DNA from: Sipunculus nudus
Taxonomy: Eukaryota > Annelida > Sipuncula > Golfingiida > Sipunculidae
Direction: 5' to 3'
NCBI GenBank assembly: GCA_026874595.1
Contig: JAPPUL010000079.1
Coordinates: 1,607,001 to 1,671,000 of the forward strand
DNA: 64,000 nt
Shown: piece after piece, positions 46,189-57,447 of the stretch
Position numbering within the stretch: the first letter of the stretch is position 1
Layout: the number at the start of each line of letters is the position of its first letter
Notes under the pieces: model-generated
What the model was told of the DNA's origin: nothing
The model's input: the letters and a program-made list of their open reading frames with translations, nothing else
Databases searched by the model: none
Translations under genes and position numbers: made by a program

Positions 46189-47914
46189 TTATACATACTT
46201 TTTATATCTATCCAAAAAACGCACGTTACTAAGAGCATCACGTCTAAAAGGATCTCCAAGCTCTTTTGTTACCATAAGTTCAACCACAGTGGTTTTACCT
46301 TTTAGTTGATTTTCAAAAGCTTTATCCATAGCGCTTTGGACATCAGAGGCGCTTTTAACAACTATACCCTCCGTGCCAAGTACCTTACTAAGGTCTGCAA
46401 AACTTGGATTAACAAGGTTAGTTCCAACAAAGCGTTCAGAATAAAAATCTACTTGATTTTTTTTTCTTAGCACCCCACTGAGCATTATTAAATACAACAG
46501 CTGTAACAGGAATGTTTTCTCGAACACAAGTAAGTATTTCTGAGAAACTCATTGTCCAGGCTCCATCTCCTGCATACGATACTGCAAGACGCGAAGGACA
46601 AGCAGTTTTAGCTCCTATTATCGTAGGCAAGGCATAACCACAATTCCCATAACTCATTGCAGCAAAGAAACTATTTGGCGTAATCTTAGATAGCTATTTG
46701 ACACATATATTTCCAATATCTGTAGATATCATAACATCTTTTGGAAGAGATTTTTCAAGAGCTCGTAAACCCATACGTGGTGTCATTCTGCCCTTAGGCT
46801 TTTCAATTTTCCTACTCCAATCATCATACTCTTTAGTCCAATCAGTTAATTCGCGCTCCCAAAGTTCTTTTTCTTTTTGTATCTTAGAAAAACGTTCAGA
46901 TTTAGTTGCCAAACATGCTACCTTATGGTTTTTTTTTGCAAGCTGCTCAAAAGCGATTTCGAAAATTCTTTAACATCACCACATATTCCAAGTCGAGTAG
47001 GCTTTACAAGACCTAATACCTTATGATCTACATCAACTTGTATAATACTTGCATTGTGTGGCCAATAATCCATACCATGCTGCGGCAAAGTACCAAATGG
47101 ACCAAGACGTGTACCCAAAGCAAGAACAAGATCTGCTCTTGATATAAGTTTCATAGCTGCCTTTGAGCCTTGATAGCCTAAGGGACTGCACCAAAGTTTA
47201 TTACTTGCAGGATATGAGTCATTATGCAAATTATTTACAACAGGAACTCCCAAATACTCTGCATTTAACAATCTCATCTACAGCAAAAGACATAATAACT
47301 CCACCACCCGATATTATAACAGGATTTTTAGCCTCAGATATTAACCTTGCAGCCTCCTCAATGTTAGCGATATTACCTCCTCCACGGTTTACTATACGTG
47401 GTTCATTTATATCAACATCAATCTCTCCATAAAAATAATTGCGAGGAATATTAAGTTGTGTTCGGCCATTTTCTACCTGTACCATATAAAAACATCTATC
47501 AGTTATTTCTGCCATGCGCGATGAGTTACATGTCCTTGATATTTAGTAATCTGTGAGAACATAGGAAGTTGATTGGTTTCTTGAAAAACCCCCCAAACCC
47601 ATGCTATTTGATCCAGTCTCAGGCGTAATCGCAACCACACGAGAATGGGCCCAATAAGCTGCCGCTATCGCTGTTACAAAATTACTTATACCAGGACCAT
47701 CTTGACCTATACATACTCCATGTTTTCTGCTGGCCCTAGAATATCCATCTGCCATGTGTGCAGCACCTTGCTCGACTGTTGGAATAAAACGTATACCCGC
47801 TGCAGGAAATATATCAAGAGAATCCATAAACGCAGATCCAACTATTCCGAATATATCTCGTATCTCATACTTTCTAAGCGTCTCAACAAACGCTTCACTT
47901 GGAGTCATTTTCAT
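46189..47914 (-). pseudogene. xsc: Sulfoacetaldehyde acetyltransferase, multiply frameshifted
   Basis: Full-length (about 575 codons) TPP enzyme remnant. Intact Xsc converts sulfoacetaldehyde and phosphate to acetyl phosphate and sulfite. The N-terminus MKMTPSEAFVETL... with GIVGSAFMDSLDIFPAAGI, EQGAAHMADGYSRA and QDGPGISNFVTAIAAAYW is typical of Xsc, and a TPP motif GDGAWTMSF follows. Breaks lie near 47586 (G6/T5 run), 47277, 46929-46937 (A9), 46697 (in-frame TAG), and 46457-46465 (A9, where A8 would keep the frame). Everything else is well conserved, so decay is recent. Not functional unless the homopolymer breaks are artefacts and the stop is suppressed. Confidence 0.85.
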
Positions 47915-47950
47915 AATATTTTCTCATCCTTTATATAATTAATTACATTT

Positions 47951-49505
47951 CTATTTAAAATAATCCTTATATTTTTGTGCAAGCTTAAGTCTTTGTATCT
48001 TACCTGATGGACCCTTTGGCAAAGACTCTTTTGATATTAAGATCTCACGTGGCATCTTAAAACTATCAAGATAATCTACACAAAACGACTTTAGCTTATT
48101 AACATCAATAACTTTAGGCCCACAGAAAACACAGGCCAAAATATCCTCACCATAAGCTTTACTAAAGACACCAAAAGCACTCGCTTCCAATACACCAGGA
48201 TATTTGTAAAGAACATCATCTATTTCACGTGGTGCAATATTCTCCCCTCCTTTTATTATAAGCTCTTTTATTCGACCCGTTATAAAAAAATAGCCCTCTT
48301 CATCTCGATAAGCAAGATCACCACTACGCAACCAGCACCCATGTATAAATGTTTTATTTGTCTCATCAGGATTTTTATAGTAACATTTCATAACATTAGA
48401 GCCGTGTATTACTATCTCACCCTCAGAAGGACCATAAAGAAAATTATCTTCACAATCAATAAGTCCGACCTCGTTGCCATAAGGGATGCCGGGAGAACCA
48501 TATTTCATAAAAGACGGATCTCGCGGATTTGACAATATCTGTGCCGCCGTTTCAGACAGTCCCATCGTTTCAATTATCTTAATACCGAAAGTATTTTCAA
48601 ACTTTCATATGCATATCACGTGGGAGTGGTGCTGATGCAAAACGACCAAATAAACCTTTTGGAAGCTGGCTTTTATCAAAAGCTCCATCCTTAACATCGT
48701 TTAATAAATAAGATATTATTGTCGGAACAACACTAAACCAATTAGCTTTATACTTTATTATAAGTTCCCAAAAACGATTAACACTGAACTTCTTTGGCAT
48801 AATAACTGACGAACCACTAACAAGTGGACACATAAGTGTAACCATCTGAGCATTTATATGATACAAAGGCAAAACACAAATTACACGATCCGTATTCTTA
48901 ATCTCATGTGCAAGAACCGTATTCTTACCGCCTGCTAACATACTTTCATGTGTTAACAAAACTCCCTTAGCTTTGCCCGTTGTGCCGGATGTGTAAATAA
49001 GTAATCCGTCTGTATCTTTATCAATATCATTAATACTCTCCTAATCGCCTTCTCTAAAAGAAGGCTTAAGTCCATAAGATTTAAAACCTAAACCCTCATC
49101 AAATTCTATAATTTTTATTTTAGCAGCAAATACGGATAGCGTTCTAGCCATATTTTCTTTGTAGTGCTTTGAAACAAAAAGAATACGCGTGTTTGAGTGT
49201 GATAATATATATTCTGTACATTGCCTGCAACTGCATTTATTGGTACTATCACAAAACCATGATAGGCTATCGACAAAAATAAAAATGCTGAAAAGGGACC
49301 ATTGTCTGTCAAAAAAGCTACTTTAGCTCCCTTAACCAAACCACAACTAGTTAAATTCCTATATCTATAACATGTTTTCGTAAATCTACATATGTGTACT
49401 TTGTGCCAGATTCGCCATCAATTAGGAACGTAGCATCTGATTGTTCTTTTGCATGTTTATCTATTACTTGCTTTATTGTATATCGTAAACATATTCTATT
49501 TTTCC
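47951..49505 (-). pseudogene. sauT: AMP-dependent acyl-CoA synthetase, probable sulfoacetate-CoA ligase, broken
   Basis: Remnant of an ANL-superfamily ligase. The ATP loop YTSGTTGKAKG is intact in frame near 48985. LPLYHINAQ, GWLRSGDLAYRDEEGYFFITGR-type and PSGKIQRLKL blocks follow. Breaks include a TAG just before the ATP loop (about 49043), shifts near 49345, 49110 and 48597, and an unclear start. Position between an acylating aldehyde dehydrogenase and xsc points to sulfoacetate activation. A general acyl-CoA ligase is the alternative. Confidence 0.65.
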
Positions 49506-49514
49506 ATTTCAAAA

Positions 49515-50892
49515 CTAAACTAAGTTGTACTCCTTCCAATAATCACCAAATATCTCTTCAGTTGTAGGCTCGCTCGAAGGAATAACCCTTGATATACGTG
49601 TAGTATTCAAATAATGACGATAGTGCAAATTAGAAGATATACTATTCTTACCCCAGGTTCCACAACCCATAGAAAGTGAGAAAGGCAAACCATTATCAAA
49701 GCTACCTCCATTTGCTATGCAATGCGCCTAACCAACAATAACTCGACAAACAGGCAAATTAAGACCAAGATACATTATATGAGATTCATCTTTCGTTTGT
49801 ATCCCACATGAATGTCCTTTACCTTGATATTCAAGTAGAGAAGAAGCTTTAGAACATGCACTAGCAAAATCAGATGCTCGATAAATTGTAAGTATTGGCG
49901 ACAATTTCTCGCCCGAAAACGGATAAGCAAAACCAACACCATCCTCAAGAACCATCAAAAATTTAGCTTTTGAAAAATGACTATCTCTAAATCCTCATAA
50001 TCGCATATATCAGAAACAGATTTACCTATAACTTGCTCAAAACACCTTTTACCCACATACGAGACAAAAGCAAGGCCTCCTCAGAAGAAGAAAGCAAAAG
50101 GCCTCCATTAGCAGTCAAATTACGAATACTACTATCATAAACCTTATCTAAAATTATAAGACTATTTTCCGACGAACAACTAGTTGCATTATCAAATATC
50201 TTGGAACGCACAATCTTACTAATCGCATCTTCAATATCAGCACTCTCATCAATAATCACAGGCACATTACCAACATCAACCCCAATTGCAGGTGTCCCGC
50301 TGCTGTAAGCCGTTCGCACATTGTTCTGCGAGCCCGTAACAACTACAAGGTCAACATTTTGCATTAGCATCTTAGTTTGAGTTTTGCTTACGGGAGATGG
50401 CAATTTCTGTACCAAATCTAAAGGGCCCCTATTCGAGAAAGTGCCTCATGAATATAATCTACAAGCTTCTTACAGACATAATCACCACCTGGCGACGGTG
50501 ATAGTATTATAGCATTTCTACACTTTAGCGCATTTAATGTCTTATTTAACGGTGTTGCAACAGGATTGGTCGAAGGCAATAGAGCACCAACAACGCCTAC
50601 AGGACGGGCTATTTCAGTTACCCCTAATTCTGGATATTCATTTATTACTCCTACTGTTTTAGCACCTTTAAGATCGCGAAGTAAACCCATTGTCTTTCTA
50701 TAATTCTTTGTCTTTTTGTCAGCTACATTTCCTATGCCAGTGCGCTCAACTGACAATTTAGACAATCATTATTATTAGGCGATAAAACTGCCCAAGCAAC
50801 CCCAAGTACAACCTTATCAACCGCATCTTGACTATATTCATCATACAAGGATTGTGCCTTTCTAGCACGCAAGACTAATTCTTTAACCATTT
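49515..50892 (-). pseudogene. sauS: CoA-acylating aldehyde dehydrogenase, probable sulfoacetaldehyde dehydrogenase, broken
   Basis: Fragments from ATG 50892 to TAG 49515 code an EutE/AdhE-type acylating ALDH. Visible are PVGVVGALLPSTNPVATPLNK, the NNVRTAYSSGTPAIGVD loop, the catalytic Cys region NATSCSSENS, and MGCGTWGKNS near the end. Frame breaks lie near 50765, 50416 (one base lost in a C-run), 50050 and 49960, and there is an in-frame TAG at about 49730. In the sulfoacetate pathway SauS reduces sulfoacetyl-CoA to sulfoacetaldehyde for Xsc. Confidence 0.7.
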
Positions 50893-50932
50893 TGCAAAAC
50901 CTAACTCAATCAAAAAACAATACGCATAAAAT

Positions 50933-51245
50933 TTACTTTTTTAAATCCTCTAAAAGAATCTTTAAATAAGTCTCCCTCTCTTGCCACATCTTATTAACTG
51001 TTGCTCTATCTAATACCTTCATAGGAGAACCACCACTTTTCATTCGCTTCTTTACACGATCATAATTAAACATCTTTGGCATAACATTTGCAAGCTTGTC
51101 TATTATTTCTTTAGGAGTACCCTTTTTGGCCATTATGCCACGAAAATTAACGCTGCTATCAGCAATATCAATATTGCGCTCCTTGAATGTTGGAACGTCT
51201 TTTAAAAATTCTTTGTTTCGAGATATATCAGCTATTGCAAGAATC
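50933..51245 (-). pseudogene. tctC: 3' stub of a TctC/Bug solute-binding protein gene
   Basis: Only the last about 105 codons remain: ILAIADISRNKEFLKDVPTFKERNIDIA (two segments), RGIMAKKGTPKEIIDKL and the final helix. The rest is deleted at a junction marked by the direct repeat at 51244-51341. It is a paralogue of the intact tctC at 32-33 kb and probably served a second sulfonate transporter. Confidence 0.8.
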
Positions 51246-51341
51246 GTTATAGTTCGTTATAATCATATTGCTATTATACTTTCAAGCCGCTTTTCTATTA
51301 ACTCTACCTCGTTATAGTTCGTTATAATCATATTGCTATGG
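51244..51341. repeat. 30-bp direct repeat at the tctC deletion junction
   Basis: CGTTATAGTTCGTTATAATC with the following ATATTGCTAT occurs at about 51245 and again at about 51311. It marks the boundary between the tctC stub and the TPR-like remnant. Confidence 0.8.
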
Positions 51342-51680
51342 CTTATGCTGCTTGTGGTATTAAGAAAAAGGCGCTAAATTACAAAAAAGCACTTTATTTT
51401 GCGAAGAAGCATAATAAGTTAGATTTGCTCAATGATTTATGCAAATATAGTTTTCTACCAACGTGATTTTATTTATGATAAAGCTATTTTTTATTACAAA
51501 AAGCTTATTTTAGTTTCGAAAAAGATTTATGATGCATCATCTTTTACTTGGTTTTAGTCTTCTTGGGCTTGTTTATAATACTGTTGGTAATTACAAGTTT
51601 GCAAAGAAGTTTTTGAGTAAGACGATAGATATAGCAAAGTCAAAAGATATGGAAGATTATATAGTTTACATCTAAAAAGC
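51300..51680 (+). pseudogene. Possible TPR-repeat protein remnant
   Basis: Plus-strand reading gives TPR-like helices (YNHIAMAYAACGIKKKALNY, KALYFAKKHNKLDLL, a later FAKKFLSKTIDIAKSK-like piece) interrupted by several stops and shifts. There is no intact ORF. The 200 bp up to lepA hold nothing recognisable. Confidence 0.45.
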
Positions 51681-51884
51681 GATTAAAAAGCGATGGATAC
51701 TTTTGCATCTTAAGTTTACATTTGTTTTTTCGATAATTTGTTTCTTACTCTAAGTATACTTTTTAGCAAATCTCTTCTAAAAGTATGAAAATTACTTTTT
51801 CCTTATAAGTCTCACCTAAATTAACTAATAAGTATTATCTTTATTTTTCAATGGCTCGCTTAATAATTTTGATTAGAGGTTATA

Positions 51885-53693
51885 ATGCTAGATTCTAAGT
51901 ATGTGAGGAACTTTTCAATTATAGCGCATATAGACCATGGCAAATCGACATTAGCAGATAGGCTTCTAGAACATACAAATATTTTAAGTGAGCGAGATAA
52001 GCAAGATCAAATATTAGATAATATGGATATAGAGCGTGAGCGTGGTATAACGATAAAGTCCCAAACGGTCTGCATGGAGTATAAAAGTGAAGGACAGACA
52101 TATAAATTAAACTTAATAGACACGCCTGGGCACGTAGATTTTGCCTATGAAGTATCCCGAGCACTACTTGCGTGTGAGGGGGTATTGCTAGTAATAGATG
52201 CAAGCCAAGGGGTTGAGGCACAAACGCTTGCCAATTTGTATATGGCGATGGAATATGATCTTTTGGTAATTCCGATAATAAATAAGATAGACCTGCCAAC
52301 GGCAAATATAAGTGATGTAAGATTACAAATAGAAAAAGAGCTTGGACTTTCTCTTGAGATGGTTGTAGAGATAAGCGCAAAGGAGGGGATTAATATAGAT
52401 AAGGTGCTAAAGAACATAGTAAAATACTGCCCTCCGCCCAAAGGACATATAGATAAGGGGGAGTCAAGCAAAGTAAGCAAGGCCTTATTATTTGACGCAT
52501 ATTTCGATTATTTTCGAGGGGTGGTAATGAGTGTGCGTATATTTGCAGGAGAGTTTAAGGCAGGCGATACAATACTCTTCATGCAAAGTGGTAAAGAGAA
52601 TAAGGTAGAGGAGGTAGGAATTCATCGTCTTGGTAATGTTAAAAGAGATAAATTATGTTTTGGGGAGGTAGGATATATAATATCGAACATAAAGACACTA
52701 AGCGATACAAAGATAGGCGACACACTAACCCTAAAAGAAGAACGAGCAAAAGTATCCTTACCTGGGTATAAAGAGATAAAGCCGATGGTATACGCCGGGT
52801 TATACCCATTGGACAGTAGCGATTATGAGATAATGAAAGATGCAATAGAAAAGCTAAAACTAAACGATGCATCATTAATCTATGAACCGGAGAGTTCCAA
52901 GGCGCTTGGATTTGGTTATCGATGTGGCTTTTTAGGGTTGCTTCATATGGAGATCGTAATTGAACGATTTAATAAGGAATTTAATTTAGGACTTTTGACA
53001 ACGTCTCCAAGTGTTGAGTATAAGGTAATATATACAAATGGAAAAGAGGAGTCGATATCAAACCCGACTCATTTCCCGGACAGACAATATATAACTGCAG
53101 TAAAAGAGCCTTATATTCTATCACATATAATATGCCCGGAGGAGTATTTAGGCAATATAATAAGTTTATGTCATGAACGGCGAGGGATTCAGAAGAACTT
53201 AACTTATGTGGATGGCAAACGTGTTGAGATAGAGTTTGAGTTGCCGCTTGCTGAGGTTGTTTATGATTTTCATGATAGGCTAAAGAGTTTGTCTCGCGGC
53301 TTTGCTTCATACGATTATAATTTGTTTGGATATAAAAGCAGTGACTTAACCCGTGTAGACATTATGATTAATCATAAGAAAGTCGATGCATTCTCGCATA
53401 TAATACATAAAGACAAAGCGCATGCAAGAGGACGTACAATAGTAGAAAAGCTTAAAGAAGTAATTCCAAAACAGATGTTTCAAATACCCATACAAGCGGC
53501 AATAGGGAGTAATATAATAGCACGTGAGAACATAAGGGCCTTAAGAAAAGATGTTACGTCTAAGTGTTATGGAGGCGATATTTCCAGGAAGAGGAAGCTT
53601 TTAGAAAAGCAAAAAGAAGGGAAAAAGAAGATGAAGCAAATTGGTAATGTTGATATCCCTCAGGATGCTTTTTTATCTGTTTTACGAGTATAA
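51885..53693 (+). CDS. lepA: Elongation factor 4 (LepA)
   Basis: 602 aa translational GTPase acting on stalled ribosomes. G1 is [17 protein letters not shown]3 is DTPGHVDF, G4 is NKIDLP. The LepA-specific C-terminal domain begins around [21 protein letters not shown]-like sequence and ends [22 protein letters not shown]. Length is normal (family about 600). The last 50 codons plus the downstream 20 bp are duplicated in tandem at 53719-53886. Confidence 0.97.
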   Translation: MLDSKYVRNFSIIAHIDHGKSTLADRLLEHTNILSERDKQDQILDNMDIERERGITIKSQTVCMEYKSEGQTYKLNLIDTPGHVDFAYEVSRALLACEGVLLVIDASQGVEAQTLANLYMAMEYDLLVIPIINKIDLPTANISDVRLQIEKELGLSLEMVVEISAKEGINIDKVLKNIVKYCPPPKGHIDKGESSKVSKALLFDAYFDYFRGVVMSVRIFAGEFKAGDTILFMQSGKENKVEEVGIHRLGNVKRDKLCFGEVGYIISNIKTLSDTKIGDTLTLKEERAKVSLPGYKEIKPMVYAGLYPLDSSDYEIMKDAIEKLKLNDASLIYEPESSKALGFGYRCGFLGLLHMEIVIERFNKEFNLGLLTTSPSVEYKVIYTNGKEESISNPTHFPDRQYITAVKEPYILSHIICPEEYLGNIISLCHERRGIQKNLTYVDGKRVEIEFELPLAEVVYDFHDRLKSLSRGFASYDYNLFGYKSSDLTRVDIMINHKKVDAFSHIIHKDKAHARGRTIVEKLKEVIPKQMFQIPIQAAIGSNIIARENIRALRKDVTSKCYGGDISRKRKLLEKQKEGKKKMKQIGNVDIPQDAFLSVLRV

Positions 53694-53886
53694 TATTTGT
53701 TTAAGGAAGGGCAATCATAAAGATGTTACGTCTAAGTGTTATGGAGGCGATATTTCCAGAAAGAGGAATCTTTTAGAAAAGCAAAAAGAAGGGAAAAAGA
53801 AGATGAAGCAAATTGGTAATGTTGATACTCAGGATGCTTTTTTATCTGTTTTACGAGTATAATATTTGTTTAAGGAAGGGCAATCA
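53548..53886. repeat. Tandem duplication of the lepA 3' end
   Basis: 53548-53718 (inside and just beyond lepA) recurs at 53719-53886 with a few substitutions and one 3-nt deletion. The copy keeps a reading frame of about 50 codons but has no proper start. Confidence 0.92.
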
Positions 53887-54611
53887 TCCTGTAGTTCAAT
53901 CAGGCTATCAGCATTTATGTTTATATTTAATTTATAGTTAGATATGTTTATATTAAAATCTCGAACCTCTCCCTTAATTACTGCATGAAAATTTAGGGTT
54001 TTAGGGAGTTTGTATTTTCTTATTTTAATATAACCAATAGAAAGAGTGCCAATAAGCTCATAATCTTTGTACTGAATTACCTTCTGAATATCATAAGTCC
54101 TTTTGGATATATATAAAATGGTATAATTGCCTTTGTGTAATTTCTTCTTTCTTGTCTTTACGGTATAATGCGTTTTAGTTTCCTTGACTATTTTAAATAG
54201 TAATGTGCTTTTTAATTCTTCTATATTAGTATTATTATCCAAGAACCATTTTGCCTCTCGATAAACTTCAAAATACTTTTGAAAGCGTTTAACATAAGGG
54301 TTTTCAACATTCTCAACTAAAACAGTCTCCTCCTCATCACGCAAGAAAAGATATTTAACTTTTATCTTTTTAACATCTTGAATGCAATAAGCTTGTTTAG
54401 GAATCTTTTTTATGCTCTTTAGTATCTTATTACTATCTATATCTGCTATAAAATTAGTTGGATAGTTTTTCCTATATGCTTTTCTAAGACTTAGAAGAAG
54501 CTTCTGGCTTTCTTTACTTTCTTTTATCCCAATCCCTACCTCACCCTCAGCTTTTGTGCTGTAGACAAGTGTCATTATTAGGGTTAGGCAAATTATTATA
54601 ACTAAATGCAA
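53829..54611 (-). CDS. Secreted protein of unknown function
   Basis: 260 aa from a TTG at 54611 with GGAGA about 9 nt upstream. An N-terminal signal ([21 protein letters not shown]) predicts export. The mature part is beta-rich and basic, with a pattern (Y-K...[26 protein letters not shown], then KLPKTLNFH) somewhat like LolA/outer-membrane lipoprotein-sorting proteins, but I would not assign it. The last 19 or so residues are read from the antisense strand of the duplicated lepA tail, so the original C-terminus was replaced or extended by the duplication. Confidence 0.6.
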   Translation of the reverse strand: MHLVIIICLTLIMTLVYSTKAEGEVGIGIKESKESQKLLLSLRKAYRKNYPTNFIADIDSNKILKSIKKIPKQAYCIQDVKKIKVKYLFLRDEEETVLVENVENPYVKRFQKYFEVYREAKWFLDNNTNIEELKSTLLFKIVKETKTHYTVKTRKKKLHKGNYTILYISKRTYDIQKVIQYKDYELIGTLSIGYIKIRKYKLPKTLNFHAVIKGEVRDFNINISNYKLNININADSLIELQDDCPSLNKYYTRKTDKKAS

Positions 54612-54692
54612 TTATGAAATCTCCTTTTTAGCAATCTTTAGTAAAATAATCCTATTTAGCAAGATAATCCTAAAATCTACTTTAGTACATAC

Positions 54693-55926
54693 TCACTCTA
54701 TATTATTAAGTTTACTCTTCTGTTTCGAGGATTCTATTGTTGGGATTGAAAATATATTTATAAAGCCTGTTGCATCACTTTGATTATATACATCATCTTT
54801 CTCAAATGTTGATAAGTCCTTACTGTATAACGAATAAAGTGATTTCCTACCTACTACCATGCAATTGCCCTTATATAATTTAAGGCGTACAGAGCCTGTT
54901 ACACTCTTTTGGGTTTGGTCTATGAAACTATCTAATGCTTCCTTTAGCGGATGAAACCAAAGTCCGTTATAGATCATCGTTGCATATTTTAATGACAACA
55001 TCTCTTTGTAATGAAAACACTCCTTTTCAAGAGTCAAAGCCTCAAGAGCTTTGTGTGCTTCTATAAGTAAAGTGCCACCTGGCGTCTCGTATACTCCTCG
55101 CGATTTCATACCTATTAGCCTGTTCTCCACTATGTCTATACGTCCTATCCCATTCTCACCTCCAAGCATATTTGCCTTCTCCATAAGCTTTACTGATGAT
55201 AGATTCTGTCCGTCTATGCCTACCGGAATGCCATGTTCAAAATCTATTTCTACATAGGTCGGCTCATCTTTTGCCTCCTCAGGGCTTTTTGATAATACAT
55301 ACATATCCTCTTTTGGCTCGTTATAAGGATCTTCTAATTCTCCACCCTCAAAGGATATATGCATCAGGTTTCTATCTGTTGAATAAGGCTTTTTCTTGCT
55401 TGCAATAACTTCTATATTGTGTTTTTTTTGCATACTCTATAAGTTCCTCTCGTGATCCTAAGTCCCATTCCCGCCAGGGCGCTATCACCTTTATTCTTGG
55501 GTCTAATGCCTTATAGCTAAGCTCAAAGCGAACTTGGTCATTACCTTTGCCTGTTGCTCCATGAGATACTCCATCTGCCCCCTCCTTATGTGCTATCTCT
55601 ATCTGCCGCTTTGCTATTAAAGGACGCGCTAGTGAAGTTCCAAGCAGGTATTTCCCTTCGTATATTGCGTTTGCTTTTATCGCACGGAATATGTAATCCT
55701 CTACAAATTCCTTCCTCAAATCTTCTATATATGTTTTTATGGCTCCCGTCTTTTGTGCCTTATCCTCAAGTCCTTTAAGCTCCTCATCTTGACCTATGTC
55801 TGCTGCATAGGCTATAACTTCGCAATCATACGTATCCTTAAGCCATCTTAATATGACTGATGTGTCAAGCCCTCCTGAATACGCAAGCACTACCTTATTT
55901 ATTGCTACTTTATGATGTCCTTGCAT
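54693..55926 (-). pseudogene. argG: Argininosuccinate synthase, split by a frameshift at an A8 run
   Basis: ArgG joins citrulline and aspartate in arginine synthesis. From ATG 55926 (AGGAGAG upstream) the P-loop AYSGGLDTS and [16 protein letters not shown] are intact. At IEYAKK the sense strand has A8 (plus 55422-55429); A7 would continue directly into [14 protein letters not shown] and the C-terminal 240 residues (LIGMKSRGVYETPGG). No other lesion is visible. The gene could be a fresh pseudogene, be rescued by polymerase slippage on A8, or reflect a sequencing error. Confidence 0.9.
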
Positions 55927-55980
55927 CTGCTTTATCTCTCCTCGTTTCTCCTCGTTTTTCTTCACAACCTCATTTACAAG

Positions 55981-57207
55981 TTAGAATATAAACTCAACAT
56001 CTTCAAGCCGTCTTTCAAAATCTTTTAATACAGCCTCCTCCTCTTCTATACCACTTGCTGCAAACGTTGCAGAAAAACGTATGAAATTACCTGTGTCGTC
56101 CCAAGGTACGGTTGATATTAGCTTTTCCTTTATTAGCCATTGCGAAAAGTCCTCGCCGCTTTTAAAGCTTATTGACCTTTTTATTCCCTTAGGTGCCTCT
56201 ACAAAAAGATAAAATGTACCATCTGGCATACTTGCATCAAAGCCTTTCTTCTTAAGCGTTTTTACTAAAGCATTTAAGCGTCTTTTGTATTTTTTATAAA
56301 TTTCTTCTGTTAGCTTTGGATCTTTTAAACCCTCTATTGCTGCTTTTTGTATCGGGATAAACTGTCCTGAGTCTATATTGTCTTTCACATAGGCAAAGCC
56401 CTTTACTATAAGCTCATTCCCGCATACAAAACCTATACGATATCCTGTCATATTGTAAGACTTAGATAGCGAATGAAACTCAACACCAACATCTAACGCT
56501 CCCGGTATTGATAAGAAAGATAGGCCTTTTTTATATGTTAGGGCTGCGTAGGCTGCATCCTGTACCACCACTATGTTATACTTTCTGGCATAAGCAACAA
56601 CTTCTTTATAAAACTCAAAAGTTGCATTTGCACCGGTTGGGTTATTTGGATAGTTTAATACAAGTATTTTAGCCTTACTTGAAACTGAATCTGGTATTAG
56701 GTTTAGGTCTGGCAGGAAGTTATTTTCTTTTTTTAATGGTGCATTATAAACTTCTCCATTAAGCCATTTAGTATTTGTTCCAAGCACAGGATAACCTGGT
56801 ACTGTCATTATTGTTATATCTTTAGGATTTATGAATACGTTTGGGAACATTGCAAGACCTGGTTTTGAACCTATTGTATGATTTATTTGAGTACTTGCGT
56901 TTAACGAAACCCCAAAAACATTTTGCATATAATCTCTTGCAGCTTCCTTAAATTCCTCTATACCATTATCCGCATACCCTCTATTGGCGATATCGTTAAC
57001 CTCAAGCGATAGCGCCTTTCTTATAACTTCTGGGGAAATAGCATCGGGCTCGCCAACACCAAAATCAAGTATCTCTTTATCTGGATTTGTCTTTTTAGCA
57101 AGTTCTTTTGCAAGTTTTATTTTTTGGAATTTATATAAAGTCTTATCCTTGCCAAATTCCTTGCCGCCAATACGCTGTGCAAAGATGTTTTGAATATAGC
57201 TTTCCAT
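55981..57207 (-). CDS. dapL: LL-diaminopimelate aminotransferase
   Basis: 408 aa fold-type I PLP enzyme that converts tetrahydrodipicolinate directly to LL-DAP for lysine and peptidoglycan. DapL-typical features are the N-terminus YIQNIFAQRIGGKEFGK, FGVGEPD, RGYADNGIEEFKEAA, TIGSKPGL, VPGYPVLGTNTKWLNG, LNYPNNPTGA, and the Schiff-base Lys in HSLSKSYNMTGYR. DapL is found in chlamydiae, spirochaetes, some deltaproteobacteria, cyanobacteria and plants, which helps narrow the host lineage. It ends 55 bp before argG. Confidence 0.92.
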   Translation of the reverse strand: MESYIQNIFAQRIGGKEFGKDKTLYKFQKIKLAKELAKKTNPDKEILDFGVGEPDAISPEVIRKALSLEVNDIANRGYADNGIEEFKEAARDYMQNVFGVSLNASTQINHTIGSKPGLAMFPNVFINPKDITIMTVPGYPVLGTNTKWLNGEVYNAPLKKENNFLPDLNLIPDSVSSKAKILVLNYPNNPTGANATFEFYKEVVAYARKYNIVVVQDAAYAALTYKKGLSFLSIPGALDVGVEFHSLSKSYNMTGYRIGFVCGNELIVKGFAYVKDNIDSGQFIPIQKAAIEGLKDPKLTEEIYKKYKRRLNALVKTLKKKGFDASMPDGTFYLFVEAPKGIKRSISFKSGEDFSQWLIKEKLISTVPWDDTGNFIRFSATFAASGIEEEEAVLKDFERRLEDVEFIF

Positions 57208-57447
57208 TAAAATTGTCCTTTTGTCTTAGAGTTTTATATAGGTTTTATAAATTATCAAATTATCAAATTATCAAATTATACTATTTTACTTATGGGTATG
57301 GATAGTAAAAGTTAAAGTAGGACTAAAGGTAACTACTTTTTTTTAAAATACAAGGCTTTAATTTTGTTTTTGTTAAGATAGTTTTAAAAAAAAAGGCGTT
57401 GCAAAAAGATATACAAGAAAGAGGTATTAAATTAAAAGACCTATAAG

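Noticed and set aside
44205-51884. Insertion sequence or prophage as cause of the pseudogene block
   Set aside because: No transposase, integrase or terminal inverted repeats were found. Only a 30-bp direct repeat marks one deletion junction.
53641-53862. Separate 73-codon gene after lepA
   Set aside because: It is the duplicated lepA tail read through from the lepA region in another frame, with no credible start signal.
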